Shown piece by piece: positions 27,334 to 36,468 of a DNA stretch of 64,000 bases. Numbering within the stretch: position 1 is the first letter of the stretch; every line of letters starts with the position of its first letter. The stretch is taken from the NCBI RefSeq assembly GCF_019702945.1, contig NZ_AP024749.1, positions 2,046,001 through 2,110,000 on the forward strand. Direction: 5' to 3'. This DNA is from Flavobacterium okayamense. GTDB taxonomy: Bacteria > Bacteroidota > Bacteroidia > Flavobacteriales > Flavobacteriaceae. A model generated the notes under the pieces. The model ran no database searches and had not been told where the DNA came from. It saw only the letters and a program-made list of their open reading frames with translations. The translations under genes and the position numbers were made by a program.

Positions 27334-28869
27334 ATGTTAGTAAAAGTCTTTGGAAGCGCCGTTTTCGGTGTTGATGCCACAACCATTACTGTAGAAGTAA
27401 ATATCGATAAAGGAATAGGCTACCACTTGGTAGGTTTACCCGATTCTGCGATAAAAGAAAGTAGTTATCGAATAGCTGCTGCACTCAAAAACAATCAATA
27501 TCATTTTCCGGGGAAAAAAATCACGATAAATATGGCACCTGCCGATTTACGTAAAGAAGGTTCTGCGTATGATTTAACCATTGCTGTTGGAATTCTCGCA
27601 GCATCTTCTCAAATTAAAGCTGATGAAATAGGAAATTATATAATTATGGGTGAACTTTCTTTAGACGGAAGTTTACAACCTATAAAAGGAGCTTTATCTA
27701 TTGCTATTAAAGCCAAAGAAGAAGGTTTTAAAGGAATTTTGTTACCTATCCAAAATGTTAAAGAAGCAGCGATTGTTGAAGGAATTGATGTTTATGGAAT
27801 TGAAAATGTAGTTGAAGTAATTGATTTTTTTAATGGAAAAGGAAATTTAGAACCTACTACAATTGATTCGGATATTGAGTTTTCTAAAACACTTGATTTT
27901 CCAGAGTTTGATTTTTCTGATGTAAAAGGTCAAGAATCTATTAAAAGATGTATGGAAATTGCTGCTGCTGGTGGACATAACATTATTTTAATTGGTCCAC
28001 CTGGTGCTGGTAAAACTATGTTAGCAAAGCGTTTACCAAGTATTTTGCCACCAATGACCATGCAAGAAGCCTTAGAAACCACTAAAATTCATTCGGTTGC
28101 AGGAAAAGTAAAAGAATCAGGATTATTAACACAAAGACCATTTCGTTCACCGCATCATTCAGCAAGTTCTGTTTCACTTGTTGGAGGAGGAAGTTATCCT
28201 CAACCTGGAGAAATTTCCTTAGCCCATAATGGTGTATTGTTCTTAGATGAATTACCCGAATTTAAAAGAGAAGTTTTAGAAGTAATGCGTCAACCGCTTG
28301 AAGATAGGGAAGTGACGATTTCAAGAGCAAAGTTTACCATTACATATCCATCTTCGTTTATGTTGGTTGCGAGTATGAATCCAAGTCCGGGTGGTTATTT
28401 TAATGATCCAAATACTCCAGTTACAAGTTCGCCAATGGAAATGCAACGTTATCTGAGTAAAATTTCAGGACCATTATTAGACCGAATTGACATTCATATT
28501 GAAGTAACGCCTGTTCCGTTTGAAAAATTATCGGATACCAGAAAAGCAGAAAGTAGCAAATCGATTAGAGAGCGTGTTACAAATGCACGATTAATTCAAG
28601 CAAAACGCTTTGTAGAATTTAATCATATACATTATAATGCACAAATGAGTAGCAAGTTAATTCGTGAATATTGTGTGTTAGATGAAGTTTCGTTACAATT
28701 GCTCAAAACAGCTATGGAACGATTAAATTTATCAGCAAGAGCGTATGATAGAATTTTAAAAGTTTCTCGAACTATTGCCGATTTAGAATATTCAGAAAAT
28801 ATACAATCACATCACATTGCTGAAGCCATTCAATACAGAAGTTTAGATAGAGAAGGGTGGTTGGGATAA
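27334..28869 (+). CDS. comM: YifB/ComM-family Mg-chelatase-like AAA+ ATPase
   Basis: A 511-residue protein of normal length. The N-terminal Lon-protease-like S5-fold (about 1-170) contains [18 protein letters not shown]. The central AAA+ module has Walker [12 protein letters not shown] (about 221), [10 protein letters not shown] (Walker B) and [10 protein letters not shown]. The C-terminal Mg-chelatase domain ends YRSLDREGW. ComM is a hexameric helicase assisting branch migration during natural transformation in Vibrio (published); its role in flavobacteria is inferred. Confidence 0.94.
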   Translation: MLVKVFGSAVFGVDATTITVEVNIDKGIGYHLVGLPDSAIKESSYRIAAALKNNQYHFPGKKITINMAPADLRKEGSAYDLTIAVGILAASSQIKADEIGNYIIMGELSLDGSLQPIKGALSIAIKAKEEGFKGILLPIQNVKEAAIVEGIDVYGIENVVEVIDFFNGKGNLEPTTIDSDIEFSKTLDFPEFDFSDVKGQESIKRCMEIAAAGGHNIILIGPPGAGKTMLAKRLPSILPPMTMQEALETTKIHSVAGKVKESGLLTQRPFRSPHHSASSVSLVGGGSYPQPGEISLAHNGVLFLDELPEFKREVLEVMRQPLEDREVTISRAKFTITYPSSFMLVASMNPSPGGYFNDPNTPVTSSPMEMQRYLSKISGPLLDRIDIHIEVTPVPFEKLSDTRKAESSKSIRERVTNARLIQAKRFVEFNHIHYNAQMSSKLIREYCVLDEVSLQLLKTAMERLNLSARAYDRILKVSRTIADLEYSENIQSHHIAEAIQYRSLDREGWLG

Positions 28870-28900
28870 AAAAAGCTGGTAAGAATTACCAGCTTTTTTT
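28868..28900. terminator. Bidirectional terminator between comM and HMG-CoA synthase
   Basis: Stem AAAAAAGCTGGTAA / TTACCAGCTTTTTT with loop GAA, A and T tracts at both ends; it serves the convergent genes ending at 28869 and 28926. Confidence 0.9.
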
Positions 28901-28925
28901 AAACACAATGAATAAAAACAGAAAA

Positions 28926-30278
28926 CTATTTTCTATTGTAATATCGAGCTCCTAAAAGTGTTTCAGATTTTGTTTCAATGTAATCTAATACAAACTCATT
29001 TTTAGGTTCGATAATTGAAGTTGTAAGTTCTTTTTTATGAAGTTTTTCATAAGTAGTAAAGTCTATTGCGGTTCTGCTTTCGAGAATTTGAAAAAGATTA
29101 GTTTTTTCAATTACAGCTTTCCAATCGTCTTGAACGTTTCCTTCAAATACTTTAGATTTTGAGCCACTTCCATAGGCAATAAAACCTACTTTTTGTTGGC
29201 ATATATTTCTATTGTTTTTTAATGAAAAATAAAGTGCTGACAATAATCCTAAGAATATCGAACCTGTATAAATATTTCCAATGTTTCCTGAGGCAACTTC
29301 AGCTGGATATAATTTTTTGGTAACAAATTCTAAATATTCAGGTGATTTGCTTAATGCTTTTGTTTTTTCTTTTAAAGTTTCGCCTTCTTGTTGTTCTAAC
29401 AAAGTAGAATTTTCCTCTGAGAAAATTTCAATGAAAGTTCTTCTTCCCTGATAACAGTAGGGTAGGTGCATTAGGATTAATTCCCATTCATTTGAAAGAT
29501 TACTTTGTTGATTACTCTCTACTTTAAAATGTTGGTATGCTTCTTTAATTCGATTAATGTAGCACTCATTAGAATATTGCCCATCAAATATAGGTTGCTC
29601 TTTTACAATGGTTATTTCTGATTCTAAAACACCCAACCATTCAGGATTGTCTTTACTTGAAGTAATTAATTCCTTTGAAATAGTTTGTTTGGGTTTGAAG
29701 AAATCGAAAACACCTTCAGTTGAAATACCAACGGGTTGGTTTATAGAAAGAATTCTAGGATTTGAGGCAATAAGCATAGCAATTGCTCCAGCACCTTGCG
29801 TATATTCACCAGTAGAATTTAAATCGTATTTAGCATTATCTGTAGTAACTACAATTGCTTTTTTAGAAGGGTTTAATCGAATAAAATCTAAACAATTATG
29901 AAAAGCATCAACGCCTCCTATACAAGCAAAAGTCAAATCAACTACATCACAATGTTTTAATTTACCTTTTCCCAATTCATTTTCTAAAATAGAAACTAAA
30001 TACGAAGCAATCGGTTTTGAGTTGTCTAATCCGCTTTCTGTACCTACATAAATTCGGGCAATATCTTCTAATTGTATATTTTCTTGTTCAATTAGTTTAT
30101 AAATTGCATTTGCAGCTAATGTAATTACGTCTTGATGTACATCTAGTAAACTCATATTAAGTAAACCTAAACCTTTCTCAAGTTTTGCTTGTTCAATAAC
30201 ACGAGCATTAGCCAAATCTTTTATTGGTAAAAATATTTTTGGTACATCAAATTGTATAACATCAATTCCTACTTGCAT
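28926..30278 (-). CDS. mvaS: Hydroxymethylglutaryl-CoA synthase
   Basis: A 450-residue thiolase-fold enzyme. The nucleophile is C119 in DLTFACIGGVDAFHN, with the conserved Glu in VGTESGLDNSKP (about 80-91), and a likely catalytic His in LILMHLPYCYQGRR. It condenses acetyl-CoA and acetoacetyl-CoA to HMG-CoA, the entry to the mevalonate isoprenoid route, which many Flavobacteriia use (family knowledge). It is transcribed alone, with the terminator of the upstream gene at 30292-30322. Confidence 0.88.
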   Translation of the reverse strand: MQVGIDVIQFDVPKIFLPIKDLANARVIEQAKLEKGLGLLNMSLLDVHQDVITLAANAIYKLIEQENIQLEDIARIYVGTESGLDNSKPIASYLVSILENELGKGKLKHCDVVDLTFACIGGVDAFHNCLDFIRLNPSKKAIVVTTDNAKYDLNSTGEYTQGAGAIAMLIASNPRILSINQPVGISTEGVFDFFKPKQTISKELITSSKDNPEWLGVLESEITIVKEQPIFDGQYSNECYINRIKEAYQHFKVESNQQSNLSNEWELILMHLPYCYQGRRTFIEIFSEENSTLLEQQEGETLKEKTKALSKSPEYLEFVTKKLYPAEVASGNIGNIYTGSIFLGLLSALYFSLKNNRNICQQKVGFIAYGSGSKSKVFEGNVQDDWKAVIEKTNLFQILESRTAIDFTTYEKLHKKELTTSIIEPKNEFVLDYIETKSETLLGARYYNRK

Positions 30279-30284
30279 GTGAAA

Positions 30285-30322
30285 AATAAAAAAGTGAATT
30301 CAAAATTACATTGAATTCACTT
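30285..30322 (-). terminator. Terminator downstream of the zinc metallopeptidase gene
   Basis: Perfect 12-bp stem AAGTGAATTCAA / TTGAATTCACTT (30292-30303 and 30311-30322) with a 7-base loop, followed on the minus strand by a T-rich tract. Confidence 0.85.
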
Positions 30323-30423
30323 CATTTGAAATTGTTTCGATTCGATTTACGATTAATTTAAAAATTGAATTTAAAAATTATACTTTTCAAAATCGAAAAC
30401 GTTTTCATTTTTTAAATCAACAA

Positions 30424-31281
30424 TTATAATTCCTCTGCGAAGGTGTTGTGATGTCTAATATCTCCAGTTTGATATCCTTTCATGAACCATTTCATTCGCT
30501 GTTCAGAAGTTCCATGAGTAAAGGAATCAGGAACAACATGTCCTTGCATTTTACTTTGAATAGCATCATCACCTACAGCATGTGCAGCACTTAGCGCTTC
30601 TTCAATATCTCCCATTTCAAGATTTTTTTGATTATAATGTGCCCAAAGGCCAGCATAGAAGTCGGCTTGAAGCTCTAAACAAACACTCAATTTATTAGCA
30701 TCTGCTTCGCTTTTACCTTGTTGTAATTGTCTTACTTTACTTGACGTTCCTAGTAAAGTTTGAACATGATGTCCAACCTCATGAGCAATTACATATGCTA
30801 TAGCAAAATCGCCACCTTTTGCACCAAATTTACTTTTTAATTCTTCAAAGAAAGTTAAGTCCATATATACTTTATGGTCTCCAGGACAATAAAATGGTCC
30901 AGATGCAGAACTTGCACCACCACAAGCTGTTTGTACACTACCAGAGAATAAAACCATTTTTGGTTGTTCGTATGCACCAATATTATTTTCACGGAAAATT
31001 TTTGTCCAAATATCTTCAGTATCAGCTAAAACGGTAGATGCAAATTCTCCCAATTCGATTTCTTCAGCAGTTAATTGTCTTTCTTCAACTTGTTCGGTTT
31101 GTTGGTTATTTTGTTGAGCTTGTTGAATTTGATCTACAATCGGAGCAGCATCGGGGAAAAACAATTTTACTACAAAAAATAAAATTGCTATTGTACCTCC
31201 ACCTGCAATCAATTTTCCTCCACCTGACATACCTCTACGGTCTTCAACATTATCACTTTGTCTTCTACCTTTCCATTTCAT
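30424..31281 (-). CDS. YpfJ-type neutral zinc metallopeptidase
   Basis: A 285-residue protein. One N-terminal membrane helix (LIAGGGTIAILFFVVKLFF, about 24-42), a Gln-rich linker (51-68), then the peptidase domain with HEVGHH (H167, E168, H171: HExxH) inside VIAHEVGHHVQTLLG and the third ligand expected in ELQADFYAGLWAH. C120 and C132 flank a conserved GGASSASGPFYCPGD segment. The family (YpfJ/DUF2075-like 'neutral zinc metallopeptidase') is widespread but its substrates are unknown. Confidence 0.92.
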   Translation of the reverse strand: MKWKGRRQSDNVEDRRGMSGGGKLIAGGGTIAILFFVVKLFFPDAAPIVDQIQQAQQNNQQTEQVEERQLTAEEIELGEFASTVLADTEDIWTKIFRENNIGAYEQPKMVLFSGSVQTACGGASSASGPFYCPGDHKVYMDLTFFEELKSKFGAKGGDFAIAYVIAHEVGHHVQTLLGTSSKVRQLQQGKSEADANKLSVCLELQADFYAGLWAHYNQKNLEMGDIEEALSAAHAVGDDAIQSKMQGHVVPDSFTHGTSEQRMKWFMKGYQTGDIRHHNTFAEEL

Positions 31282-31308
31282 AATTAATAGTTTTAAAGGT
31301 TAAATAAA

Positions 31309-32085
31309 TTAGATTTGCTCGTTACCAATTTCATCAATTTCAGATTCTTCTCCAAAACCAATAGCTTGGTCAAAAATTGTAAAATACATGCTATAAATAA
31401 ATGGCAAAGTAAAGAAAATACCAATACAAATAGCTACAATACCTAGCATAGCTCCAATACCAGCAACTATTAATCCTAAAATAATTGCTAGAGGCTGTTT
31501 TAAGAATAATGTTAGACTTTTACTTATGGCATTAGTAAAGTTTTGTTCTCCATAAATAATAAGAGGAATAGTAAAAATGGTAAAAAAACTAATAGCACTT
31601 TGAAAAATAAAATTAAAGATTTCTAAGCGTACAAAACTTAAAACAGAAGAAACAACTGCTGTTGTAAAACCTATAATTGCATAAGCAAAAAATAAATCTT
31701 TAAAATATTTTGAAGAGTAGAACTCAAAAATTGTTCCTACACTATATTCTTTGTTAAACTTAGTTAAGTAGTTTAAATGAATGAAACCAGCAGTTACAGG
31801 TGCAATTATTGCTGTTAATATTGTTGTTACAATGGTGTTACCTAAAATAAATTTTGGATCAAATGCAAGAGTTTCAAACTGTAATAATGTGTTTTGAATG
31901 TCTCCAAGACCAAAAAAGGCAGCAAAAATTCCACCATAAACTACAGCCATAATAATACAAAGTACAATTACTCCAAAACCTGCAGTAAGGAAATTCTTTT
32001 TGAATAAAGCAAAACTGTCATCTATTAATCTACCTGTTTCTAATTGGTAGCCATTTTGTAATTTTTGTTCAATTCGATTTTTCAT
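31309..32085 (-). CDS. Hypothetical multi-pass membrane protein
   Basis: A 258-residue protein with about six membrane helices (for example GVIVLCIIMAVVYGGIFAAF, VTTILTAIIAPVTAGFI, AIIGFTTAVVSSVLSFV, IILGLIVAGIGAMLGIVAI). The soluble N-terminus is GYQLETGRLIDDSFALFKKN. It resembles DUF975-like or glycerophosphoryl-diester-phosphodiesterase membrane-domain proteins in topology only. It sits 7 bp downstream of the RluA gene and upstream of the zinc peptidase, all on the minus strand. Confidence 0.75.
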   Translation of the reverse strand: MKNRIEQKLQNGYQLETGRLIDDSFALFKKNFLTAGFGVIVLCIIMAVVYGGIFAAFFGLGDIQNTLLQFETLAFDPKFILGNTIVTTILTAIIAPVTAGFIHLNYLTKFNKEYSVGTIFEFYSSKYFKDLFFAYAIIGFTTAVVSSVLSFVRLEIFNFIFQSAISFFTIFTIPLIIYGEQNFTNAISKSLTLFLKQPLAIILGLIVAGIGAMLGIVAICIGIFFTLPFIYSMYFTIFDQAIGFGEESEIDEIGNEQI

Positions 32086-32092
32086 AAAGTGT

Positions 32093-32785
32093 TTAATTAA
32101 TTAAATTCCAAACAACATCATCTGGAGTTGGAGCTATGAAAGTAATAATTTCTTTTGTAACAGGATGTTTTAAAATTAATTTTCTTGCATGTAAATGAAT
32201 GCCACCATCTGGATTACTTCTATTGAAACCATATTTTAAATCACCTTTTATAGGTGAGCCAATTGCTGCTAACTGACAACGTATTTGATGATGTCTGCCT
32301 GTGTGCAAATCAATTTCAAGTGCAAAATAATTATCAAGTTTTGATAGAATAGAGTAGGAAAGACTCGATTTTTTACTATTCGGAACTTCTTTAGAATGTG
32401 CTTTAGAAGTATTGTTTTTGGGATTTCGAGTTAAGAAATGAACTAAAGTATCACTTTCTTTAGGCGGGCAATTTTTTACAACAGCCCAATACGTTTTTTG
32501 GTTTTCCTTGTTTTTAAAAGTTTCGTTTAAACGCGACAATGCTTTAGAAGTTCTAGCAAATACAACAATTCCTGAAGTTGGTCGATCTAATCGATGAACA
32601 ACTCCTAAAAAGACTTCTCCAGGCTTATTATACTTAACTTTAATATATTCTTTTACAATTTCTGAAAGCGGTTTGTCTCCAGTTTTATCACCTTGAACAA
32701 TATCACCTATGCGCTTATTTACCACAATAATATGATTGTCTTCGTATAGAACTTGCAAATTATCTTTAGTTGATAGGATTTTCAT
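32093..32785 (-). CDS. RluA-family pseudouridine synthase
   Basis: A 230-residue protein with the catalytic aspartate in GVVHRLDRPTSGIVVFAR (D67 in HRLDxxTSG), YEDNHIIVVNKRIG near the N-terminus and LHTGRHHQIRCQLAAIG. No S4 domain is present, matching the short single-domain RluA subgroup. The exact RNA target is not predictable. The outer four-helix-bundle arm (32785 onward) abuts its ATG. Confidence 0.9.
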   Translation of the reverse strand: MKILSTKDNLQVLYEDNHIIVVNKRIGDIVQGDKTGDKPLSEIVKEYIKVKYNKPGEVFLGVVHRLDRPTSGIVVFARTSKALSRLNETFKNKENQKTYWAVVKNCPPKESDTLVHFLTRNPKNNTSKAHSKEVPNSKKSSLSYSILSKLDNYFALEIDLHTGRHHQIRCQLAAIGSPIKGDLKYGFNRSNPDGGIHLHARKLILKHPVTKEIITFIAPTPDDVVWNLIN

Positions 32786-32820
32786 TTAGATTTTAGACTT
32801 TAAGATTTTAGATTTTTAGT
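32785..32820. repeat. Inverted-repeat arm 1 flanking four-helix-bundle gene C
   Basis: Core TTTAGATTTTAGA (32785-32797) is perfectly complementary to 33190-33202. The pairing continues imperfectly through further AGATTTTAGA words to about 32820, where it overlaps the 3' end of the ORF. Confidence 0.8.
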
Positions 32821-33161
32821 ACTGATTTAAATCGAACAATCATTTTAACAATTTCATTCAAATCTCTAAGTAACTCTTCAATTGTGTTAGGTGAAATAAA
32901 CTTTAAATCTAAAGAAATTAATAATTGAGTTTCTAATTCGTAGCATGAACCAATAGCGATTTCTAAAAACCGCCCAAATTCTTTATTTGAATTTCTTGAC
33001 GAACCTTCAGCAATATTAGATGGAACTGAAACAGAAGCTCTTCTAAGTTGATTCGTTAACCCAAATTTCTCCGATTCTGTAAATTCAGAGGTTATATCGT
33101 AAACTTTTGAACAAAACAATCGACTTCTTTTCCAAATTTCTAATTCCTTAAAATTATGCAT
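32808..33161 (-). CDS. Four-helix-bundle protein (23S rRNA intervening-sequence protein family), copy C
   Basis: A 117-residue protein with ELEIWKRSRLFCSKVYDI, FTESEKFGLTNQLRRASVSV, PSNIAEGSSRNSNKEF and FLEIAIGSCYELETQLLISLDL. It is the same subgroup as copy B (shared FxESEKFGL and VPSNIAEG). It lies between panB and the RluA gene, both co-directional, and is bracketed by inverted repeats whose sequence is unrelated to those at copies A and B. The stop codon TAA falls within the repeat region. Confidence 0.92.
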   Translation of the reverse strand: MHNFKELEIWKRSRLFCSKVYDITSEFTESEKFGLTNQLRRASVSVPSNIAEGSSRNSNKEFGRFLEIAIGSCYELETQLLISLDLKFISPNTIEELLRDLNEIVKMIVRFKSVLKI

Positions 33162-33166
33162 AAACC

Positions 33167-33202
33167 TTATAAAGTCTTTAATCTGATATTCTAAAATCTA
33201 AA
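33167..33202. repeat. Inverted-repeat arm 2 flanking four-helix-bundle gene C
   Basis: Contains TCTAAAATCTAAA (33190-33202), reverse complement of the core of arm 1, plus inner imperfectly pairing AAGTCTTTAATCTG. Confidence 0.8.
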
Positions 33203-33210
33203 CCTCTAGA

Positions 33211-34029
33211 CTAATATTGTTCATTATCGTTAGGAAAATCTTGAGATTTAACATCATCAACGTATTGTCCGATAGCATTGCTCATATCTTCAAACAAATT
33301 CATGTATCGACGTAAAAATCTTGGGTGAAATTCATGTGTCATTCCTATCATATCATGTACCACTAAAACTTGTCCGTCTACGCCATTTCCAGCACCAATT
33401 CCAATGACAGGAATTGAAATGCTTTCGGCAACTCGTTTAGCTAATTTTGCAGGAATTTTTTCTAAAACAAGAGCAAAACAACCAATTTTTTCAAGCATTT
33501 TAGCGTCTTCAATTAGTTTTTCAGCTTCTTCGTCTTCTTTAGCTCTAACGGTATATGTGCCGAATTTGTAGATTGATTGAGGTGTTAGTCCTAAATGTCC
33601 CATTACCGGTATTCCTGCTTGAAGTATTTTTTTTATAGATTCTTTAATTTCTCTTCCGCCTTCTAATTTTACCGCATGTCCGCCACTTTCTTTCATTACA
33701 CGAATTGCCGAACGTAAAGCTTCTTTAGAATCTGATTGATAACTTCCAAATGGTAAATCAACAACCACTAATGCTCTTGCAGCAGCTCTAACAACAGATG
33801 AAGCATGATAAATCATTTGATCTAATGTAATAGGAAGAGTTGTTTCATGTCCGGCCATTACATTACTAGCTGAATCACCAACTAAAATAACATCTACACC
33901 TGCAGTGTCAACAATTTTAGCCATAGTGAAATCGTATGCAGTTAACATGGAGATTTTTTCTCCATTTTCTTTCATCTCGATTAATGTTTTTGTGGTAATT
34001 CTTTTATAATCTTTTTTAGCTACAGACAT
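33211..34029 (-). CDS. panB: 3-methyl-2-oxobutanoate hydroxymethyltransferase
   Basis: About 272 residues from the ATG at 34029 ([16 protein letters not shown]); a seven-residue extension to 34050 is open. TIM-barrel PanB motifs are seen: [39 protein letters not shown] (Mg-binding Asp and neighbours), KLEGG, and [19 protein letters not shown]. It makes ketopantoate from 2-oxoisovalerate and methylene-tetrahydrofolate for pantothenate and CoA (family knowledge). No panC or panD is nearby. Confidence 0.95.
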   Translation of the reverse strand: MSVAKKDYKRITTKTLIEMKENGEKISMLTAYDFTMAKIVDTAGVDVILVGDSASNVMAGHETTLPITLDQMIYHASSVVRAAARALVVVDLPFGSYQSDSKEALRSAIRVMKESGGHAVKLEGGREIKESIKKILQAGIPVMGHLGLTPQSIYKFGTYTVRAKEDEEAEKLIEDAKMLEKIGCFALVLEKIPAKLAKRVAESISIPVIGIGAGNGVDGQVLVVHDMIGMTHEFHPRFLRRYMNLFEDMSNAIGQYVDDVKSQDFPNDNEQY

Positions 34030-34184
34030 CTTAAATATTTTTTGAAACACAAATTTATGAAATGATAAATTCTTTTAATGTAAAATGAATAACTAATTTT
34101 AAGTTTCTAATTTTTTTATTTTTTAAACTCAAGACAGATTGTAACATTTTCGATTCATGAGCTACATATAATAAAAAATAATTT

Positions 34185-34622
34185 ATGCAAAAAGTTTTTG
34201 TTTTTATAGCAACTCTAATATCAAGTTTAGTATTAAGTCAAAACTCTGATCCTAAACAAATTGTTGATGAGTTTTTTATTGGATTTCATGCAAAGGATTC
34301 AATAGTACTCCAGAAAGTTTGTCATACAAACATGTCACTTCAAACTGTTACAAACGCTAAAGAAAATTCAAGATTAAAAACAGAAAAAGCTTCAGAGTTT
34401 TTTAAATCCATAGCTTCAATTCCTGATAATATTAAAGTATTGGAAAAAATTACCGATTATGAAGTTAAAATAGATGGTAATATGGCACATGTTTGGACTC
34501 CATATGAATTTTATGTTAACGGCCAATTAAGCCATATAGGAGTAAATTCATTTACTATGGTGAAAGAACCAAATGGAGAATGGAAAATTGTACATATTAT
34601 TGATACTAGAAGAAAACAATAA
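34185..34622 (+). CDS. Secreted NTF2-like (SnoaL-type) protein
   Basis: A 145-residue protein with a signal peptide ending VLSQ (about residue 18), then an NTF2-like cone fold: VDEFFIGFHAKDSIVLQKVC, VLEKITDYEVKIDGNMAHVW and FTMVKEPNGEWKIVHIIDTRR. Such domains bind small ligands or act as steroid-isomerase-like enzymes, and no catalytic role can be assigned. Likely periplasmic. It converges on the DUF2809 gene with no obvious terminator between. Confidence 0.82.
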   Translation: MQKVFVFIATLISSLVLSQNSDPKQIVDEFFIGFHAKDSIVLQKVCHTNMSLQTVTNAKENSRLKTEKASEFFKSIASIPDNIKVLEKITDYEVKIDGNMAHVWTPYEFYVNGQLSHIGVNSFTMVKEPNGEWKIVHIIDTRRKQ

Positions 34623-34991
34623 TTATTTTTTATCGTTAAAATAAGAAATCACTATTCCAAAAATATAAGCAATTATATCGCTCCATAAAAAACCTTCCCC
34701 AAGAATATAATGGCCTAATTGTGTTTTCCTAATGCTATTTAACCATTCTATTCCTTGAATTAATTGTGAAAGTTCAATTGAAAAACAAAGAAGTAAACCA
34801 ATAATAGCAATTACTTCTTTTTTATGGTTTAGAAATAAAAAACGTAAACCAAAGTAAATTAATATTGCGTATAAAAAATCGCCAATAAATAATGGAATAA
34901 GACTCACTTTTCGAGAAAGTATTCCTAGACAAATTATTACGATTATTAGTAATAAATATTTTAAACGTAAAGAATTCAATGAGATTAACAA
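34623..34991 (-). CDS. DUF2809 family membrane protein
   Basis: A 122-residue protein with four membrane helices and the DUF2809 landmarks SLIPLFIGDFLYAILIYFGL, SIELSQLIQ and LGHYILGEGFLWSDIIAYIFG. Function unknown. It overlaps the serine dehydratase 3' end by 7 bp, so it is probably translated as the second gene of that operon. Confidence 0.87.
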   Translation of the reverse strand: MLISLNSLRLKYLLLIIVIICLGILSRKVSLIPLFIGDFLYAILIYFGLRFLFLNHKKEVIAIIGLLLCFSIELSQLIQGIEWLNSIRKTQLGHYILGEGFLWSDIIAYIFGIVISYFNDKK

Positions 34992-36400
34992 TCTGCTAAA
35001 TTAACACCAATGGCTAATCCGCCTTCAGAAGTTTCTTTATACTTAGAGTTCATATCTTTTGCAGTTTCCCACATAGTGTTGACTACTTTATCTAAAGGAA
35101 CTTTTACATTTTTAGCATCAGTTTCTAAAGCAAGCTCGGCAGCATTAATTGCTTTTATTGCCCCCATAGTGTTTCTTTCAATGCATGGAATTTGTACCAA
35201 ACCACCAATAGGGTCACAAGTTAGTCCTAAATGATGTTCCATAGCAATTTCAGCAGCAACTAAAACTTGATCTGGAGTTCCGCCCATAACTTCACATAAC
35301 GCCCCAGCAGCCATTGCACTTGAAACTCCAATTTCAGCTTGACATCCACCCATAGCGGCAGAAATAGTTGCACCTTTTTTGAAGATTGAGCCAATTTCGC
35401 CCGCAACCATTAAAAATTGTTTAATTTGTTCCTCGTTTGCTTCGTGGTTTTCAATTACCATATAATACATTAGAACAGCAGGAATAACTCCGGCGCTTCC
35501 GTTTGTAGGTGCAGTAACCACTCTACCTAAAGAAGCATTTACTTCATTAACTGAAAGTGCAAAACACGAAACCCATTTTAGAATTTGTCTAAACTTAACT
35601 TCTGTTTGTCTAATAATTTGTAACCAAGAATAAGGATCATCATAAGGTAAAACACCAATTAAGTTTTTATGCATATCATAAGCACGACGTCTGACATTTA
35701 ATCCACCAGGAAGTGTTCCTTCAGTATGGCAACCAATGTACATACATTCTAACATGGTATCCCAAATGCGAAGTAATTCAGAGTTAATTTCTTCTTCAGT
35801 TCGCATCGATTTTTCATTTTCATAAACTATTTGAGAAATCGATTTATTTTCTTTATGACAAAAGTCTAACAATTCACTTGCTTTATCTACCGGATAAGGG
35901 AACGCATATTTTATTTCTTCATTTCCATTATTTTCATCTTCTTTTACAACAAACCCACCACCAATTGAATAAAAAGTTGAGCTGTATTCTGTAGTTTCGG
36001 TATAAACTGTAAACGTTAATCCGTTTGCATGAAATGGTAGGAAATTTCTATTAAAAACGATATCTGTTTCAGGATTGAAAGGAATAATAATTTCGTTTCC
36101 TAAAAAGATTTCGTTTTTATTTTTAATTGCTGAAATAATTACATCAATACTTTCTACGGGAATATATTCTGGGTCAGCGCCACTTAATCCAAGCATAACT
36201 GCTAAATCTGTAGCATGTCCTTTTCCTGTTAAAGATAAAGAACCATATAAATCAACTTTTACTCGAATGATTGTATCTATTAGTTTTTGTTCTCTAACTT
36301 CATTTAAAAATCTTTCGGCTGCACGCCAAGGTCCAAGAGTGTGTGAACTTGAAGGTCCAACACCAATTTTCAACATATCGAAAACTGAAATACATTCCAT
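34985..36400 (-). CDS. sdaA: L-serine ammonia-lyase (iron-sulfur, single-chain)
   Basis: A 471-residue fusion of beta and alpha domains. The N-terminus has SVFDMLKIGVGPSSSHTLGPW. The alpha domain has APTNGSAGVIPAVLMYY, KGATISAAMGGCQAEIGVS and CDPIGGLVQIPCIERN, with cysteines for the 4Fe-4S cluster (GGCQAEIG, CDPIGG, IPCIERN). It deaminates L-serine to pyruvate and ammonia (family knowledge). DUF2809 follows with a short overlap. Confidence 0.94.
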   Translation of the reverse strand: MECISVFDMLKIGVGPSSSHTLGPWRAAERFLNEVREQKLIDTIIRVKVDLYGSLSLTGKGHATDLAVMLGLSGADPEYIPVESIDVIISAIKNKNEIFLGNEIIIPFNPETDIVFNRNFLPFHANGLTFTVYTETTEYSSTFYSIGGGFVVKEDENNGNEEIKYAFPYPVDKASELLDFCHKENKSISQIVYENEKSMRTEEEINSELLRIWDTMLECMYIGCHTEGTLPGGLNVRRRAYDMHKNLIGVLPYDDPYSWLQIIRQTEVKFRQILKWVSCFALSVNEVNASLGRVVTAPTNGSAGVIPAVLMYYMVIENHEANEEQIKQFLMVAGEIGSIFKKGATISAAMGGCQAEIGVSSAMAAGALCEVMGGTPDQVLVAAEIAMEHHLGLTCDPIGGLVQIPCIERNTMGAIKAINAAELALETDAKNVKVPLDKVVNTMWETAKDMNSKYKETSEGGLAIGVNLADC

Positions 36401-36468
36401 ACTAAAACGTTTGAGTTACAAAGATAAACAAAAGCGAATCACAAAATATACAAGCATTGTTATTTGGA

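Noticed and set aside
30819..31283. Two plus-strand ORFs opposite the zinc metallopeptidase
   Set aside because: They are antisense shadows; the minus frame has HExxH and a membrane helix.
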